A DNA stretch of 64,000 bases from Dryococelus australis (GCA_029891345.1 CM056997.1:215365212-215429211), one strand, 5' to 3'. Positions 20,320-33,474 are shown, numbered from the stretch's first letter. Notes: a model not told the origin generated them from the letters alone. Numbers and translations: made by a program.

Positions 20320-21300
20320 CATTGGCGCGGCCCTCCTCGCTGTGGACTGCCAGTAATCATTGTGATGGTTTAGAGTCCGAGTAGGGCAGCCAGCGGCGCG
20401 GCCGGGGTCACACGCTCACCTCGAGGAAGAGACAGGCGGCCTCTGAAGTGCAGACAGGCGGCCGTGTCTGACAGACTATCGCGAGGAGGGTGGCTTATCG
20501 AACGACGGGAAGGGCGCCGAGGCGGGACAGTGCGGACGCACAAGCCACCCCCTGCGTCCTTCCTCACAGCACATCTCCCTGCAAGCCCCCAAAGCCCTTC
20601 TGGTGAGTCACTCAATACGTCTGTCACCCTTCCGCGTAGCCACGCCTCCCTGCAGCTCCCACAAAAGTTTCCACGCATCTATAATTTACATGTGAAACAT
20701 TTCGCTCGCAAGGGTTTGGATGAAGGGGGGGGGGGGGAAATTGGTGGGGGGGGGGGGGGGGGTAGTGCCGCATGGGGAAAACGTACCACATTCCCCCTTC
20801 CTTTCACATCACTAATCGATCCGGTGTCCGTAACTTAGACGAGGGGGTAGTGATTGCAAGGGGGTTGGCAGGGCACAATGCACCATGGGGGGTGGCTTCA
20901 GGGCTGGAGGGAGAGAGGTCGTAACAGTTATTATGCACCGGAAAGACCTGCCGTGGCGGCTCTGGCTGAAGAGGAGCGAGGGGTTGGGAGAGGCGGCATG
21001 CTTGGTCAGCAACAACCCTCCATCCCCCTTCCCCTAGCTCCCACAAAACCCTCTTCAGCATCCACGCACACTATACGAAGCCACCTATAACTTCTTTATC
21101 GCGGCTTATTCTTTATTTAGCTACGCAAGATGTCGGGGTTAATGGTTTGAAGAGGGGTGTGGAGAGAGGACGACTGTCTCCCGGGACGACATGTTTTATT
21201 ACCAGATCCGGAGGGGAGGGGGTAGGTCCTCTCGCAGGGGGAAGGGGCCAGATAAGCAAGGCTGTAGTTCCAACTGGACATAGTCGACCAAGTGAGACAT
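20320..21300. other. CpG-rich block with poly-G tracts
   Basis: GC content rises sharply, with many CpG (20380-20560 especially), in an otherwise AT-rich region. Long G runs lie at 20726-20738 and 20746-20762. A donor-like CTG/GTGAGT lies at about 20600-20607 on the plus strand. The sequence CTCCCACAAAA plus CCACGCA recurs at about 20655-20680 and 21038-21070, hinting at an internal duplication. It could be a promoter/first-exon CpG island or a GC-rich mobile element. No protein family is recognisable. Confidence 0.4.
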
Positions 21301-21379
21301 ACCCTATATGCTAGACGCACGTCACTCTTTTACAAAATTACCCCATGTATGACGTGTTTAGTTATTTCCGAAAATTGCC

Positions 21380-24310
21380 ATGTTTCACTAGCGTTATATA
21401 TGTATATAAAGTATATAATATAAATATAAAGTATATATAAAGTATAATATAAGAATATATAAAATATAATATCAAGTATATTATTTTTCTATAAATGGAA
21501 GTTTCAATAATATTTTATTTATAAGTCATAATATTTCATTAATAAATAAATTTGAATATAAAAGTGAGAAAACATGTGTGTTGATAGTGCCTAGTAAGAC
21601 ATAGTTCTCATTCAAAATATTATCACAACTGAGTGCGCAACAATTCGGTGCGTTGTACTTTGGTGTCATTATCTACAATTAGTTAGGCTCAATTCGAATG
21701 AGGCGGAGGAATATCCTGGAAGTAGAACTTAAGCAGGGCTTCAATAACTTGTGAATTAACCGTGAATGGATTACACTAATGTATTCGTTATTCCGCACGC
21801 CGCTTCCAACGGAGTGAGCAAACCCCCCGAATAGTCAAATTCTCAATTCCTTTTGTTTATCAAAATAGTAGCTATCTGAGTTTCCACTCGATCATTCCTC
21901 CTGTTACAGATGAAGGGTTATGAATTAAACTGTGTAAGGCAAGGCAACTGTGACCGATAGAATCAGTCATTCCCTGTGAGTCTTCTACACAGTAGGTACA
22001 GTTTGCGTCACTCGTGCTTTGTGGATGGTTATCAGCAATATATAGCAACCAAGCGCTCACTCATGACGCTAGTTCGCTCGCGGTGAGAAGCACGCTGCCA
22101 TTAAGCCAATGCTGGGCATTTGGATTGTAATATTTGAGAGTCAGTAATTCCGTGTTAATTTGAACATAGAGACACAATTATTTTTTAAATGTTGCATTTC
22201 CGTGTAATGGCTAGCTTCACAATTTTTCTACGTTTATTTTTGATGGACAAGAGCACGTAAAATTCGTGGACTCTTTTGGGCAGTAGCCGTTTGTTTGTTT
22301 ACAAATGTATTTTTAGAAGACTTATATTCACAACTAGGTTGCCTTTTATTATAATTTCTTCGTTTCGTTGTGAGTTTGTCATTGACTCACGGGTCTATCT
22401 ATCAGGAATATTTAAATACACTTTGTTCCCACAAGAAAAACTTGCTACCCCCCCCCCCCGCCTTTTTCCTAACGTCCCCAAACTTTTATGAAGAACAGAT
22501 TGTAACCAAATTAATCCACACATTGGTAGTTGTTACTTTTCATATTTTAATCCCAGAAATAGCTAAGATACCTTAGAGGGCTGACAACGATGGGAACGTA
22601 GCAAAAGCAATAATACATTACCTGCCTAAAACTGTACCTTGATATGTTCTGTATCTAATGACCATGTGATTTCACATTACATTTCGGCAAAATTCTTGGA
22701 ATATTTCGTTCCTTAAGTGTGAATGGTTGGCACTGATCAGAGTAGTCTAAGCCAATGGCAAAATTTCATAAATTGTCAAGTTTTGTGCCAAAAGTAAAAA
22801 AAAAAAAAGGAAAATATATTATTTCAAGCAAAGGTAGAAGACGGTACTAGATAACATACAGAACAAAATGTATACGCTCCTTATTAAAATGGAATGTAGC
22901 TCATACACTATGGGCACCAGAATAAAACTTACTAGTATCAAACTTCAAATGAAACCGTTTAATAAATTTGAAATTTTGTAATGCAGTGTTTATACATGCA
23001 TGGGACACCCGAATTTCCACCGACGTCGATGTATTTTTACACGTTTACATTTCATGCAAGTTAAAACACTCTCCAAATTAAGTAAATAATATGTACACGA
23101 TTTTTAAAACCTAATTGTATTCGCAACTATGTCAATTTGAACGTACTGTGATGAGGAAATTCTCCTGTCCAGTGTTCATATTTTCACCACAACAAAAATT
23201 TACTACGCATGCGATGCCATAAGAGATACAATTGGCGTTAATATAAAAATTCCTTTAACACTCTCCGAGACGACACTGACATACACTTGTTAGGTAAGGG
23301 AAAATTTTTACCAACTTTTAAAGTTTCCATCTCTTTTGGAGATCGAACCTGAGTACCTAGGAGTGAAATACAGGTGTTCATATGAACTTGAATAATTTCT
23401 GTGTATACGGGTTGTGATACCAGCACCGATTATCCCTACCCAAGAATTTTTTCCTTCTGTGGTCTACGACCTGCACTCTAGCCAGTGATGCTGACAACCT
23501 AGTTTTCATATACAAAATACAATTATTTGAAAATAACTTGAACTATAGAAAGTTCCTAGCAATTTTAACACAGCTGTCATTAAAATAAATTCTTGTACAC
23601 TTTCCTTTAAAGCAGACTTTATTTCTAAATATTGTCCCATGCCAAACTATGAAGTTCTAATTTTAAGGTAAATTAGCCGCTTCTGCCAAAAGCTTCAATT
23701 TTTTGACCATACTCTATGATTCAGAATTTGATTGGCAGTAAGAACATATAAAATATTGAATTTTTCTTTTATTGTATTCCCTTACAGTTTCAACTTAGCG
23801 GATCTACAGTACGTTTGAATAATAGGGATGAGAGGTACCCGCGTACCTATTGTAGACTAAAAGATAATCCGTCTTCCAGAAAACAATGCCAGTTGTTAAA
23901 ATGAATTTCAATCACACTGACAGTTTTATCTCTCTCTTTGTCCATCTGAATTGGGACCAATGTTATTAATTATTCCTTGCCCACTGGAATGAAGCACAGC
24001 TTTAGTAGCTAGTAACGGTGATAATAGAGGTGTATAATAAATAGTTTTTTTTTTGCATTTTAATCGCTCACATGCAATTAAATATAAAGCTTAATAAAAT
24101 TAATGAGATATTTAAGTTTAAGACATTTTTATCTATAGTGACTACCGGTCTGATTTAAAAATTACATTAGGAATTTGAATTGCAATTTTCCATTGTCTAT
24201 GTTGACTACCAAATAGAATGAAGTAAAGTCCGAAGAAAGAGGACACATTTAATAACAACATCATTTCTTAGTTCGAATAACAATTTATTAAAACCAATTC
24301 CTGATTTTAA
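21380..24310. other. Non-coding interval
   Basis: AT-rich simple sequence lies at 21400-21560 (imperfect AAGTATATAATATAA repeats) and a C run at 22448-22459. On the minus strand near 23335-23355 a B-box-like GGTTCGATCTCC suggests an old tRNA-derived SINE. No gene recognised. Confidence 0.35.
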
Positions 24311-24317
24311 ATGATAT

Positions 24318-24857
24318 AAAATATCTGCATAAGGCAATCCAGTATTAAAATATGTGCATAAGGCAATCCAATACTAAAATATCTGCATAAGGCAATCCAG
24401 TACTAAAATATCTGCATAAGGCAATCCAGTACTAAAATATCTGCATAAGGCAATCCAGTACCAAAATATCTGCATAAGGCAATCCAGTACCAAAATATCT
24501 GCATAAGGCAATCCAGTACTAAAATATCTGCATAAGGCAATCCAGTACTAAAATATCTGCATAAGGCAATCCAGTACTAAAATATCTGTATAAGGCAATC
24601 CAGTACCAAAATATCTGCATAAGGCAATCCAGTACCAAAATATCTGCATAAGACAATCCAGTACTAAAATATCTGCATAAGGCAATCCAATACTAAAATA
24701 TCTGCATAAGGCAATCCAGTACTAAAATATCTGCATAAAAAAATCCAATACTAAAATATCTGCATAAGGCAATCCAATACTAAAATATCTGCATAAGGCA
24801 ATCCAGTACTAAAATATCTTTATAAGACAATCCAGTGCTAACATATCGGCTTAAAAC
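24318..24857 (+). repeat. 29-bp minisatellite, 18 full copies plus a partial
   Basis: The unit is AAAATATCTGCATAAGGCAA + TCCAGTACT. Eighteen full copies run head-to-tail without length change from 24318 to 24839. Variation is almost confined to a few positions (G/A in CCAGT, T/C at the last base), and a decayed 19th copy follows. The identity implies recent expansion or homogenisation. Confidence 0.97.
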
Positions 24858-24859
24858 AT

Positions 24860-25690
24860 AAAAAGAGCAAAACAAAATACAGAAGTGAAAAGCAACTGTA
24901 ACACAAGGAATATAAATTAATCTATCATGCTATTCGGCGCCGAATAGTACTATCAAAGACGTGGAATCAAAAGACCCAAATAAAAAATATGAAAACCTTA
25001 AATTGAGCAAAAACTATGATGCAAGAAAATTAAAAAAAAATACCATGATTTTTTCAATAAAAATAACACGGAACAAAGAAGATGGCGCAACACAAATGAC
25101 AAAAACAACAACTAAAATGAGACAATGCAGAGAAAAGAGTAGCCATTCTCGAAAATTCCTGAGCTGCAATCTATTCGAATCCTAACATGAGAATAGATTC
25201 GGGTCATTAACACAACAGTGTGCAACAGTGGTTGACGAACGTATTTCTGACAGGAGTGCTTGAAAAATTGGTTTCTCATTGATCTAATCGGTACTAATCA
25301 AAGTCTTAAAATTTAAATTAAACTTAAAAGTGCTACTGCTATAGATGTGGCATTCATAAAACCACACAATTCCTTGAAAAGTAAACATGCATATTTAAAA
25401 ACTGTTAGACAATAAATCAATAGTATATAAATAGGAAAATTAAAAAACATTTTCAAAAATTACGTGAAAAAAATTAAGACATACATGCAAGAGGCCCGTG
25501 TATGATAATGCGTAGAGCACACATTCTCCCGGCATGATAACCAGCAGACGACTGACCCCACCACTAATTTTTCATTGGCTTATTCACCTAACACCTCCCC
25601 CTCTAACCCACAGCTCAACTGATTAGTCGGGGGCTAATCATAACTTAGGTCCATACCAACCAAACAGGCTAACCGACCAGATGTGAAACA
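24860..25690. other. Non-coding interval
   Basis: No gene recognised. 25490-25690 is a less AT-rich segment that may be a decayed SINE, but I cannot identify promoter boxes. Confidence 0.3.
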
Positions 25691-26740
25691 CACCTCAAAA
25701 TAGAAACCTAAAAATACGCAAAAATTCTTAAAAAGAAACATAAAAACATTAAAAAAATAGAAACCTCGAAAATCGGAAACTTCAGAATGAAACCTCATAA
25801 AATAAATCTTAAAATGAAACCTTGATAAAGAAAACTTAAAGAAAGCTCAAAAAGAAACCTCAAAAATAATCCTCAAAAAGAAACATAAAAACAAATCTTC
25901 AAAATGAAAACTAAAAAACTAAGCCTCAAAAAAGAAACCTCAAAACCTCAAAATGAAACCTCAAAACCTCAAAATGAAACCTCATAACAGTAACACATAA
26001 AAGTAAATTATTAAACGAAGCCTCAAAGAACGAAAACTTGAATAAGGAAACCTAAAATACGAAAAAAACAAAAATGAATCCTCAAAAAAGAAACCTCAAA
26101 AAAGAATACTCATAAACGAAACCTTGGAAATAATCATTAAAATAGAAAACACAAAAACTGGAATCTCAAAACATAAACCACAAACGAAAATTCAAAATAA
26201 ACCTCAAAATCTCAACAAAAAAAAAATACAAAAATTAAACCTCAAAAACAAAATTTCTAAATTACATCAAAAATTTGAATCTTCATAAACGAATCCTCGA
26301 AATTAAACCTTCATAATGAAAACTCAAAAAATAAAATCTCAAAAATATATCTTAAAACGAAACCTCAAAAAATTAAACCTCAAAATGAACATTTAAAAAA
26401 GAGACCTCAAATTGTGAAACAACAAAACATCAAAAATAAACCTCAAGAACCTATATAAAAATAAACCTCTAAATTTGTAACTTCTAAAATCGAAACCTCA
26501 AAAACTAAACATAAAAAAACTAAACCTTTGGAGAGAAACCTCAAAAATTGAACCTCTATTTAAATTTAAAACATAAACCTTCAAAAATAAAACCTGACAG
26601 AGAAGCCTTAAAAATATAAAACCTCATAAAATATATCTCGAAATGAAACCTACCAAATTAAATCTCAGAAAAAAATTCTGATGAATACGTCCAAAAAAAT
26701 TACCTCAAATTGAAACCTTAAAACAATACCTCGAAGAGAA
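25690..26740 (+). repeat. 1-kb degenerate A-rich array with AAACCTCAAAA core
   Basis: Dozens of irregularly spaced copies of AAACCTCAAAA(A/T), with variants GAAACCT and AAAACTC, fill just over 1 kb at roughly 11-17-bp spacing. The plus strand is almost free of G. The unit is not the insect telomere repeat (TTAGG/CCTAA). Confidence 0.85.
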
Positions 26741-26749
26741 ATGAGTGAG

Positions 26750-27920
26750 TTGAATTTAACTGGATTGAACCATAATCGTATTTGTGTACTTGCTCGCAAA
26801 AAGCAGTAGGGTAATGTTTAAGAAATTAAACACGCACTACTGTATTTACATAATTATTTTTTTTACTTATTTCATAATCCAGAACACTACATTTCTCATA
26901 TATTTCCATATCAATGATATGTCTTCAATTATCGTCATGATGGTGACCAACTCGTCGCTAAATGAAGACATATATTCAACGTGCGAGTGATCACTGCTTT
27001 TTAGCAAGCCAATGAAATGTCTGAATATAAACCAGTTAATTCGTGTCTTCGAGAAATACGTAGCGATAATTCTTGTCTTCCGTCTCTTTCAGGTCACACG
27101 TAGCAGTGGATTTTTTTTGGCGAGATACGTCAGAACATCGGACAAAATGCAATCACCTTCATCGCGAAAACTATCTATATTACGTTCTTCATCGCATTTC
27201 TCTTTCATAGCAATGAGTTACCATTTATTGAGCGTTGGGGTGTCGCTGGCAGTATCCGTCTTCACAGATACCGGTGGTTGAACTACTGTTTTAAAGTTCG
27301 TCTCGTCCACGTGCCAGTTTAGCAAGTCTATATTTCATACTAACCGACTGTACGGCATGCTGTTCGTCGCTTGTACGGACCATAGTTCCCTCGCCTTTTG
27401 AGGACCAAAAATATGCGGCTTATTAACAGAAGTTAGCGATGTCCACACTTACGGTTTCTTGGTAGATGCATATTTATATTTACAGATCTTGACACGTCTA
27501 GAACTCTAGCGAACTGTGTAGAACAGTTACCACAGCGTAGTACCGTGCGATATGTGTTATTCAAGCATTCTCTCTTTTCATGTCAACGAGCTGTATGGCC
27601 GAAAGCATAAACTTTGTCGCAATATCGGCATCGTAGAAGATTCGACGATGAAAGATTGGTTCCGACTCCGTTGCCATCACAATCAGCCGTAAGCCTTCGT
27701 ACGCACCAACTATATTCAGCACGAGGTGAGTGAACAATATCATATCGATGTTTGTTTAGCAATTACAGAACAGTAACTGTCAGTTTTCTATATAAAAACG
27801 GTTATTTTTATAATAAAGAGCCCAGCTGTACTCACAGAAATCCTTATGCTATAAATATTTTGAATGTAAAAAAATGGAACCACTCTGAGAACACCCACAA
27901 GTGCGTTCGCGCGAGGAGAA
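26750..27920. other. Interval with unassigned open stretches
   Basis: Minus-strand open frames at 27561-27743 and broken ones at 27110-27290 (VSVKTDTASDTPTLNKW; FRDEGDCILSDVLTYLAKK) look protein-like in composition, but I cannot assign a family. Treated as possible decayed coding sequence only. Confidence 0.2.
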
Positions 27921-27925
27921 AAATT

Positions 27926-27991
27926 AATTGGAAAAACACGTAAATTACATCACTTATATATAAGTGATGTAATTTACGTGTTTTTCCAATT
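27926..27991. repeat. 66-bp perfect spacerless palindrome
   Basis: The left arm (27926-27958) is the exact reverse complement of the right arm (27959-27991), centred on CTTATA/TATAAG, with no mismatch and no loop. Symmetry stops abruptly at 27925/27992. Confidence 0.95.
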
Positions 27992-28636
27992 TTATATATA
28001 TATGAAAATATCAGGGATGAACATAATGAATAACTTAAATATAATTTCATTACAGTTCTACGTATATACATATGCCTACTACAAGCGTATTAAAACAATA
28101 TATTATAATATGTTATGTAGGCATCATCGCGATTCGATATCGTTGATGATTTACTGATTATTGTATGTGTGAAAACACCTTGTCCTTTGTCATTTTTGAA
28201 AGGGTAACTCAAGATTTAGGTTTGCGCTTAAGTTCTTCTCAATGGCTGTTTAAGGTGAAATTATTATAGTATTTTCACGGTGATTTGGGCTCGTTTGAAA
28301 GCTCTGCTTAGGATATACTTTTCTTCTGGAATTTTTGTACTTCCATGTTGTAACAAGCAATCTTCTGACCACTTAACGTGCGATCCAAATGAAATCACGC
28401 AATTTTTAAGAAAGGAAACGGGCTTAATGATATGTAAATTATTACTGCATAATGTGTATAAAACTTGAAACCCTGACTCCAGTGGCCATACATCATTAGT
28501 ATCGCAGTACAAAGTTAATTTTTAGAACTATTATTATTAATTCGTTACCAACTTATACGGCAGCCAGCATACCAAGGTGTACTGTAACATAAATAGTTAC
28601 GAACAGTGATTATTTTCAAAAGTAAATTTCAAGAGT

Positions 28637-28690
28637 CCTGACGGCAAAATGGGTTGGGGGGGGGGGACCCCCACCCATTTTGCCGTCAGG
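28637..28690. repeat. Hairpin with G-run/C-run core
   Basis: Arms CCTGACGGCAAAATGGGT (28637-28654) and its exact reverse complement (28673-28690) enclose T, eleven G, A and five C, so the stem can extend through the G/C runs. Confidence 0.9.
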
Positions 28691-28699
28691 TCTTTACTA

Positions 28700-31060
28700 A
28701 TAATTTAAACGCAAATGAGTGTCAAATATTTTCAAATGAGTTTTACGCTAGCACAGATATCATTTAAAATAGCAATCGCCTTTCCACCTTACCTCACAAA
28801 AAATAACTTACGTAGAAACACTCACATTGCAATCGCCATCTCACAGCCATTGAGGTAAATAAATTTCACATCTTTAAATAAACAGTCAGCTTGATCACTT
28901 AAAAATATCAGTCATATTGGGAACAGAAATACTCTGCTGAAAGCATACTTTAGTACTTAAGGTTATCACCTTCATTTTTACAATCATAGCTCGTGTGACA
29001 AAGGCTTATAAAATACTCAAAGCGCCCGTCTCCTCAAATGCCATTAATTATAATTTCTTGACCACAGAAAACGAATCTCATCTCGAGATGAACTTGCTTT
29101 TTATCTCCAAGCTCCATCCAGCTAGAAAGCCGTTTTGTGCTTACAAAGAGAACTCGGCAAACGGGTTACGAGCGTCGCAGATTCTGTTTACGGTTCAGGG
29201 CAGCTTTCCCTTTTCATATCTGCGCGTCTTTCAAAAATAACCCATCTTTATGAAGGCTCACTCTAGCCTTCTTTTAGCGTTTCTGAAGACTCGTTAGCTT
29301 TTCTTGAAGGCATTAGTTGCTTGTAAAAACGAAGCTGCAACTCTCTGACAAAACAACTCATAGGTTGCACTGTACCACTGGCAGTCAACTACTCTGGTTT
29401 CTTTAGTTCTTCCGTGGGCTATTTCAGCAGTTCGGTTGCTAAGTGACTTTTTAGTTCTGATGTTTGAGCCAAGTACGATTTTGATCCGTTCTGCACTTCC
29501 TCTATTAAAATAATATCATTTTCTTACATCCGGTGAGCTAAGTGCTGGGGACTTCTTGAAAACTGCAACACTCATAAATCAAAGGTACTAAAAACTTCCG
29601 CAGATCAAAGTATAAGATTTAGTAAAAGAATAATAATTTTGTTAGTGTGTACGGTACTAACAGGAAGTGCCTTTCATGAAGTTATATATTTTTGTTTAAC
29701 TCAGTCTGTCTCAACTCACGCACCTGTGTAGATAACGAGCATGAAGGAAATTTTGGTATTGACTTTGCACTGCGAATCTCAATGGCCAGTGATCTAACCA
29801 GTATAAAACTGATTCATAAACCTTATTACAGGTTTGAGATATGATTGGTTCACATTATTGTGCCTGAATACTATGCTCACAGCTAATCGATTGACACAAA
29901 GAAACCAGCATTTTGTTGACTAAATTACAGCACGAGTAATAAAACTTCTTATTTGTAATGCCAGAAATGTGAGAGAATTTGTTGAGTATTAGAAGGAGAT
30001 CGTTGTGTTGTAAAGAGAAAGAGGTAGAGACTTTAGTATAAAATGACAATTTTCTATTACAGCACCATTATTAAGGCGCTTTCCTAGCGAACATTGTAAA
30101 CGACTCATATTCACGTCCGACTGCAAGGAATCATTGCGAAGGAGGTGGAAAAATCATAGACAAGTTTCGAGTGTGTTCTGCTGCTTTAGAATATTAAGCG
30201 GTCACTAAATGGTGATACTACTTTAATCTGTTCAGAGACGATATTGCACTGTCGTTATAGTTTAATACACATTTGTTACCGAAGGATGAAATACTTTTCA
30301 CGTGGCGGAATGAAGGATGTACATCCAGCATTTAATTTTTTTACATTACGTTAAGTGCGACCGCAGAGTAATATGTGGTCACCTTCCGAAGCATGGTGTA
30401 CTAGCCTGTATGTCTTAGGCCGTACGATCCCATCCACCTCAACAATTATTTACGGTTTAGGAAATACGTTCATTCTTTTTATGATCGACAGAAATACTTT
30501 TCACATCATATATGGTGTACAAAATATCGGCGTTTACATCTCAATTACGAGTGTAAAAAAATCAAGGACATGCCTTATGTTGTACCTCCTGACATGACAA
30601 TGAACACCATACCGTGACACTGATACCTGGTTCATTCGACTGATTGGCCAGTCTGTAATATTCTCTTAGCAGACGTTCAGTGACTAGTGTTTTTTTTCCA
30701 CTGATAACACTTATTCGCGTTAGAGTGTACCGGCGAACAAAACAAACACTTTCATGTGAGGTGTAACGTCTCGCAATTTTACACATTTCATTGGCAGTCA
30801 TATCGGCGTAGATCAATGTTTGCATATTTAAATATATGATTAGTAACGTGCTTACATCTTAATACAAGGGTAAGAGTGCTATTATTTTCTCTGTCTCACA
30901 CAAACACACACACATTATTCCTAGTGGACATTCAATATTTACATGCTCAGCCCACACCACGATTCATCTCAGCGTACACAATTATTTCGGCTGTGTCCGA
31001 ATGGGTTATGACGAATTTTACGTGGATATATTCACATGCACTGCGTATATTACCTGGATA
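28700..31060. other. Non-coding interval
   Basis: No gene, RNA or repeat that I can support. Short open frames here are not family-like. Confidence 0.35.
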
Positions 31061-31064
31061 CTTG

Positions 31065-31275
31065 GGGCCGCAGTGGTAAAGCGGCTAGAGGTATTAAGGG
31101 TTCTATTCCCAGCCGGGTTGTTCCCGAACTTTCGCACGTAGGAACCGTGCCACAGAATGCCACTGGTTGGCAGATTTTTTTTATAGGGAATCTCCCACTT
31201 ACCCCGTCCTTGCACTCCGGCACTGCTCCATTTCCACCTTGTTTCATCCTCATCAGCTCTCAAAGTCCTCGTTTA
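31065..31275 (+). mobile_element. tRNA-derived SINE, family S1, copy 1
   Basis: The head GGGGCCGCAGTGGTAAAGCG has an A box and is followed by a B-box-like GGTTCTATTCCC at about 31099-31110. The body CTCCCACTTACCCCGTCCTT and TCATCAGCTCTCAAAGTCCT is shared with copies at 50150-50390 (minus) and 63658-63768. Confidence 0.8.
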
Positions 31276-31809
31276 TATTTGAGTTCTATAATTCCAAAAT
31301 GCGTCTTCTCATTCTTTTTTTCACATACCAAGAAAAATAGTTTTACCATTTTGTATATGAAAATAATAAATTAATTTTAGTTTAAAATAAACCTTGTATG
31401 TCATGCAAATCAGGATCACAAACTCTTTAATATATTTCGTACAGTATAGTATTTATTTACATGTTAAAATTAGAGAAGGTGAGTTTTAGAACTATAAATA
31501 GGAGAAGGCAGGTTTTAAAATTTACGTAACTGGATAAGACCTAATTTGAAAATAACACAAAAATTGTTACTGTAATTACAATTCTGTACTGAAGGAATTC
31601 AATACACAAGGTATACATTGTAAAAGTAGTAAACGAAAATAAATTCGTAGTTGAAGATGTTAGTTTACTGAAAACCATAACCCCAAAATACTCTCACAAT
31701 GAAAGAGTTCGCTTCGAAATGTTCTTAAACACAATGCAATGATGCAGAATCCGGTTCACCATAACAATCAACATCTTATCTAACACCATGTGCTTGGTGA
31801 CACTAACGC

Positions 31810-32483
31810 TGTCCAAGAGACTCATGTAGAAGAATATTTCTGGCTGGTCTTTCCGTGTATTACCAAAATGTTTGGTTAGGAGTTTGTTAACATGCAGTAT
31901 CTCAATGTTGCTCTTTAATGCTGTTCCCTTTGGGAATAATGTCAGCCTCAATTTCAGTAATTATGTGACCCTTTTTAACAAAATTTCTAAAATTACAGAG
32001 GTCTGTCCTATAGTTAAACTCCCCACGAACAATCACCTTGTTTGATTCCCTGTTGCATTTTAAAGGCAATCCTCTTACATGGCTTAAACTGAAAGTGCCG
32101 GCTTCAACTGAACTTCACCAATCGTTGTTTTCCAATCTAAAACCAGGCATTAATTCCCTCTCAGATGAATTACAGTCCCATAGTCCCATGTTTTTCAGAA
32201 ACGTCAAATTCTCCTGAGTAATAATCACGCCTTTTTTCCTAACCCATTAATGAATCCTAGGAAACACTCGATCTGAAGGAAGAAACAGATTGCCAGTTAC
32301 TGGAAAATAAAACTCCAATATTTCTACCTGTGAAGGAGGGTGGGAAAGCAGCCACTTTAAAGTCATGCCAACAATAAATTCGTTTTTATCTCGCCTCCAT
32401 AGTCATCTAACAAAATCCTGATTGTTTCTGTTTCATGCTCAAGTGTCTTTGTCTTTAAATGATGGAAGGCGGAACAAGCAGCC
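31810..32483 (-). pseudogene. C-terminal part of the split family copy
   Basis: Frame 1 (32483-32363) carries HLKTKTLEHETETIRILLDD then YGGEIKTN. This looks like an RNase H-fold second-strand Asp motif (D-x-x-G-G-Q-N-K-N in relatives). Frame 2 (32366-32115) carries VEILEFYFPVTGNLFLPSDR. Frames near 32090-31960 carry the KRIAF, NKVIVRGEFNYR and KKGHII blocks. 31951-31810 carries LLTKHFGNTRKDQPEIFFYM. The order is collinear with the family, so one ancestral ORF was broken by small indels and stops. Confidence 0.55.
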
Positions 32484-32486
32484 CAA

Positions 32487-33325
32487 GTAGCAAACAACAA
32501 GTAGATAACAGTTGGCCAACTGTTGACACAAGTGGTACATGTTTGCTCACATGACTAAGTGTTTTCTTATGTGGTACACAATAAGACCACGTGAACAATA
32601 CTAACTGTATTTGCTTGGGAAGTATTTTTGGTGTGGGTCATTAAACACAAAATGATTGACAGAATTTAATGTATTGCCCACAAGCAAACATCAAGTGAAT
32701 CACTCACTGGCATCTTAGAACATGTGGAAAACATGTGGCTTATGTATGCTAAAGAGTATGAAAATAAGATCATTTTTCCATATAAAACACTCATGTGGTA
32801 GACAGGCTCAATTCTGATAGTTGGGCATCATCATGTGGCCAATTACGGGCCACTTATCACAAAATTACTGACAGATTTTAATATGTGGCCCACAAGCAAA
32901 CATCAGTGAAACACACAGAGGCATATTAGATTTTTAAATAACGTGTCGCTGATGTATGCCAAAGAGTATGATTATAAGATCATGTTTGCGCATAAAGCCC
33001 TCGCATGGTATAATGGTTCATTTCTGATAGTCGGACATCATCGTGAGGGAAATAGTGGGCCATTTAACACAAAATGACTGATGGAATTTCATATATGATG
33101 CACAAGCAAATGTCTGTGAAACACCCACAGGCATCTTAGAGTGTGTAGAGAATGTGTGGGTGATGTTTGCAGAAGAGCATAATATAAGATCACGTTTGTA
33201 CGTAAAGCCCTCACGTAGTAGAACAATTCATTTTTGATAGTTGGGCGTTATCACATGGGCCCCAAGTTAACAAACAACAAGCAGTTAACAGTTGGCCAAC
33301 TGTTGCCAGTGGTGATAACGTTTGC
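32487..33325 (+). repeat. ~212-bp tandem repeat, three copies, bracketed by direct repeats
   Basis: Units begin near 32632, 32847 and 33056 (GTGGGCCATTTAACACAAAAT; CACAAGCAAA; GGCATCTTAGA; AAGATCA; GATAGTTGGGCATCATCA). The array is flanked by direct copies of AACAAACAACAAG...CAGTTGGCCAACTGTTG at about 32490-32520 and 33270-33305. Confidence 0.8.
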
Positions 33326-33474
33326 ATTTATGACTGTTAGCATTTCTTATATGATTGAAAATCAGGTCATATAAATAAAAGTGACAGTACCTTTTTTACA
33401 AATACTCGTAATGTGGGCCAATGCTCTCATGATGATTGTTAGATTTCAACAGACGTCCCACAAGCAGATGATCA

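Noticed and set aside
20370-21090. Several 70-120-codon frames on both strands in the CpG-rich block
   Set aside because: GC-rich DNA lacks stop codons by chance. The peptides are Arg/Gly/Pro-rich without motifs, and both strands are equally open.
24318-24857. Possible CRISPR array (regular 29-bp periodicity)
   Set aside because: Units are contiguous with no unique spacers and the genome is eukaryotic, so it is a minisatellite.
25690-26740. Possible telomeric or subtelomeric repeat
   Set aside because: The core AAACCTCAAAA lacks the regular 5-bp CCTAA register of insect telomeres.
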